5,595 nucleotides of DNA from Microcaldota archaeon (GTDB lineage Archaea > Micrarchaeota > Micrarchaeia > Anstonellales > Bilamarchaeaceae). Numbering within the stretch: the stretch's first letter is position 1; each line of letters begins with the position of its first letter. A program made the position numbers and the translations under genes. The stretch lies in the NCBI GenBank assembly GCA_013331535.1, contig DUGF01000040.1:1-5595 (forward strand), in the 5' to 3' direction. Below are positions 4,016-5,595 of this stretch, in pieces. The notes under the pieces were generated by a model. That model had not been told where the DNA came from, did not search any database, and was given only the letters and a program-made list of their open reading frames with translations.

Positions 4016-5595
4016 ATGTGCGGAATAATCGGATATATCGGAAACAATAAAGCATCAGAAATAATCATTGACGGCCTTAAAAGGCTCGAATACAGGGGAT
4101 ACGACTCGGTGGGGATCGCCGTAATGCGGGCAGACGGGGAAGAGATAGAAACAAGAAAAGAAAAGGGGATCGTCAGCGAGGTTGCTTCTAACCTGGAATT
4201 TCACACAATGAATGGTAAAACCGGAATCGGGCACACAAGATGGGCAACGCACGGGGCTCCCTGCAAGGAGAACTCGCACCCGCATTCTGATTGTTCCGGA
4301 AAGGTCGTATTAGCGCACAATGGAGTGATAGAAAATTATATCCAGCTAAAAGACGAACTGACTAAAAAAGGGCACAGGTTCGCTTCGGAAACAGATACTG
4401 AAGTTGTCGCACATTTAATTGAGCAGTTCCGCACTGACGGCCTCGCGCCAATGCTTGCATTTATACGGGCAATAGCAATGCTAAAGGGCTCTTACGCAAT
4501 CGTGGCGATAGTTGAAAACGGGGATGCAATCTATATTGCAAGAAAAAACAGCCCGCTTGTGGTTGGCGTTGGAAACGGAGAAACACTTTGCGCTTCGGAT
4601 GTTCCGGCAATGTTGAAACACACGAACAATTTCATATTTCTTGAAGACGGAGACATCGGAGTACTAACTACAGAAGGCTGCAGGATGTATGATATTTATG
4701 CAAACGAAATTCACCGAAACCCTGTAACATTGAATTGGGATATCGAAATGGCCGAAAAAGGCGGTGCTGCACATTTTATGCTAAAGGAAATACGGGACCA
4801 AAAACACTTCTTGTATGAATCATTTCTGGCAGATACTGAACGCGCTGCGGAACTTCTTTCCAAATTCAAAAAAATACACATAATTGCGTGCGGAACATCT
4901 TACCATGCCGCATGCCTGATGAAACTCCTCTTGCACAAACATAAGGGCGCAAGCGCAGAGGCTTTCATTGCATCAGAATATCCGTTCGTTGCAAAGCCAG
5001 ACAAGGAAACTCTTATTGTAGCGATTTCACAATCCGGAGAAACAGCAGATACATTGCAGGCTGTGAGATACGTCAAACAGTATGATGCAACACTTCTTTC
5101 ATTGACAAACGCGTTTCAGAGTTCGCTTGCCCGTATATCCAATGAGGTTGTTTATCTGAATGCCGGGCCAGAAGTGTCAGTTGCGGCTACAAAAACATTC
5201 ATGTCACAGCTTGCGGTTATATATAAAATATTGTTTAGCGATGACAAAGACAACGATGGTGGCAATGACCACGGCCGCAGTATGTTGAACCAAATTCCGG
5301 AGATAGTCGGAGGCATGCTCCAACAGGAAGAACAAATGAAAACAATTGCGGAAACAATAAGGAATAAAGGAAGTGTTTTTTTCATCGGGCGCGGACTATC
5401 ATATCCTATTGCAATGGAAGGCGCATTGAAATTAAAGGAAATTTCATATATTCATGCTGAGGGAGGGCCGGCGGCGGAGATAAAACACGGGCCGATTGCG
5501 CTGGTAGATGAAAATATGCCCGTCGTGTTCATAGCCAACCGAGGAAATTCCTACGAAAAAGTACTGAGTAATATGATGGAAGTCAAGGCGCGCAA
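4016..5595 (+). CDS. glmS: Glutamine-fructose-6-phosphate aminotransferase (isomerizing), 3' end beyond window
   Basis: Makes glucosamine-6-phosphate from fructose-6-phosphate and glutamine, the entry step to UDP-GlcNAc used for cell-surface glycans and protein glycosylation. The frame is open for 526 codons to the window edge; the family is about 600 residues, so roughly 75-90 are missing. The N-terminal glutaminase domain (2 to about 215) has the nucleophile Cys2 (exposed after Met removal), RGYDS (27-31), GHTRWATHG (72-80), HNGVIEN (101-107) and TDTE (126-129). The first SIS domain has ACGTSYHA (291-298), SQSGETADT (338-346) and AGPEVSVAATKTF (383-395). The second has GRG (458-460), EGALKLKEISYIHAEG (468-483) and EIKHGP (488-493). 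A short acidic, Asn/Gly-rich insert lies between the SIS domains (409-420). The usual AGE before KHGP reads AAE here. It is transcribed divergently from the regulator; the leader carries a hairpin and the promoter an imperfect palindrome. Confidence 0.97.
   Translation, partial: MCGIIGYIGNNKASEIIIDGLKRLEYRGYDSVGIAVMRADGEEIETRKEKGIVSEVASNLEFHTMNGKTGIGHTRWATHGAPCKENSHPHSDCSGKVVLAHNGVIENYIQLKDELTKKGHRFASETDTEVVAHLIEQFRTDGLAPMLAFIRAIAMLKGSYAIVAIVENGDAIYIARKNSPLVVGVGNGETLCASDVPAMLKHTNNFIFLEDGDIGVLTTEGCRMYDIYANEIHRNPVTLNWDIEMAEKGGAAHFMLKEIRDQKHFLYESFLADTERAAELLSKFKKIHIIACGTSYHAACLMKLLLHKHKGASAEAFIASEYPFVAKPDKETLIVAISQSGETADTLQAVRYVKQYDATLLSLTNAFQSSLARISNEVVYLNAGPEVSVAATKTFMSQLAVIYKILFSDDKDNDGGNDHGRSMLNQIPEIVGGMLQQEEQMKTIAETIRNKGSVFFIGRGLSYPIAMEGALKLKEISYIHAEGGPAAEIKHGPIALVDENMPVVFIANRGNSYEKVLSNMMEVKAR

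Noticed and set aside
4055..4285. Open frame of 76 codons on the minus strand
   Set aside because: It lies wholly within the well-supported glutaminase domain of glmS, on the opposite strand, and shows no family motif.

Overview
The window looks archaeal. The evidence is a single-subunit class I release factor of the aRF1 type, GGTGA or AGGTG ribosome-binding sites in front of every gene, TATA-box-like promoters instead of bacterial -35/-10 pairs, and a winged-helix regulator fused to an S-layer-like C-terminal domain. That last architecture, together with the compact layout, suggests a small-genome (DPANN-like) or related euryarchaeal lineage, but this is inference and cannot be settled from 5.6 kb.

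Layout. Positions 1-844 (minus strand) hold the 5' part of an M29-type aminopeptidase gene, cut by the left edge. Positions 845-1022 are intergenic; they carry the aminopeptidase ribosome-binding site and TATA-like box and, at 931-1007, an unexpected array of eleven degenerate 7-bp units. Positions 1023-2237 (minus) encode aRF1, 2297-2851 (minus) a beta-class carbonic anhydrase, and 2885-3787 (minus) an ArsR-like winged-helix protein with an S-layer-type C-terminal domain that ends in a perfect EF-hand-like loop. Positions 3788-4015 form a 228-bp divergent intergenic region with a TATA element for each direction, an imperfect palindrome and a GC-rich hairpin. From 4016 to the right edge (plus) runs glmS, glucosamine-6-phosphate synthase, intact for 526 codons and then cut.

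The regulator, carbonic anhydrase and aRF1 genes lie head to tail with gaps of 33 and 59 bp and no clear terminator between them, so they may form one transcript driven from the divergent region. That same region drives glmS the other way, so the regulator could control itself and glmS. The aminopeptidase has its own promoter-like sequence. No stretch over 300 bp lacks a gene. The genes themselves are mostly housekeeping; the items most worth a second look are the heptamer array, the EF-hand-tipped S-layer/HTH regulator and the structured divergent promoter region.
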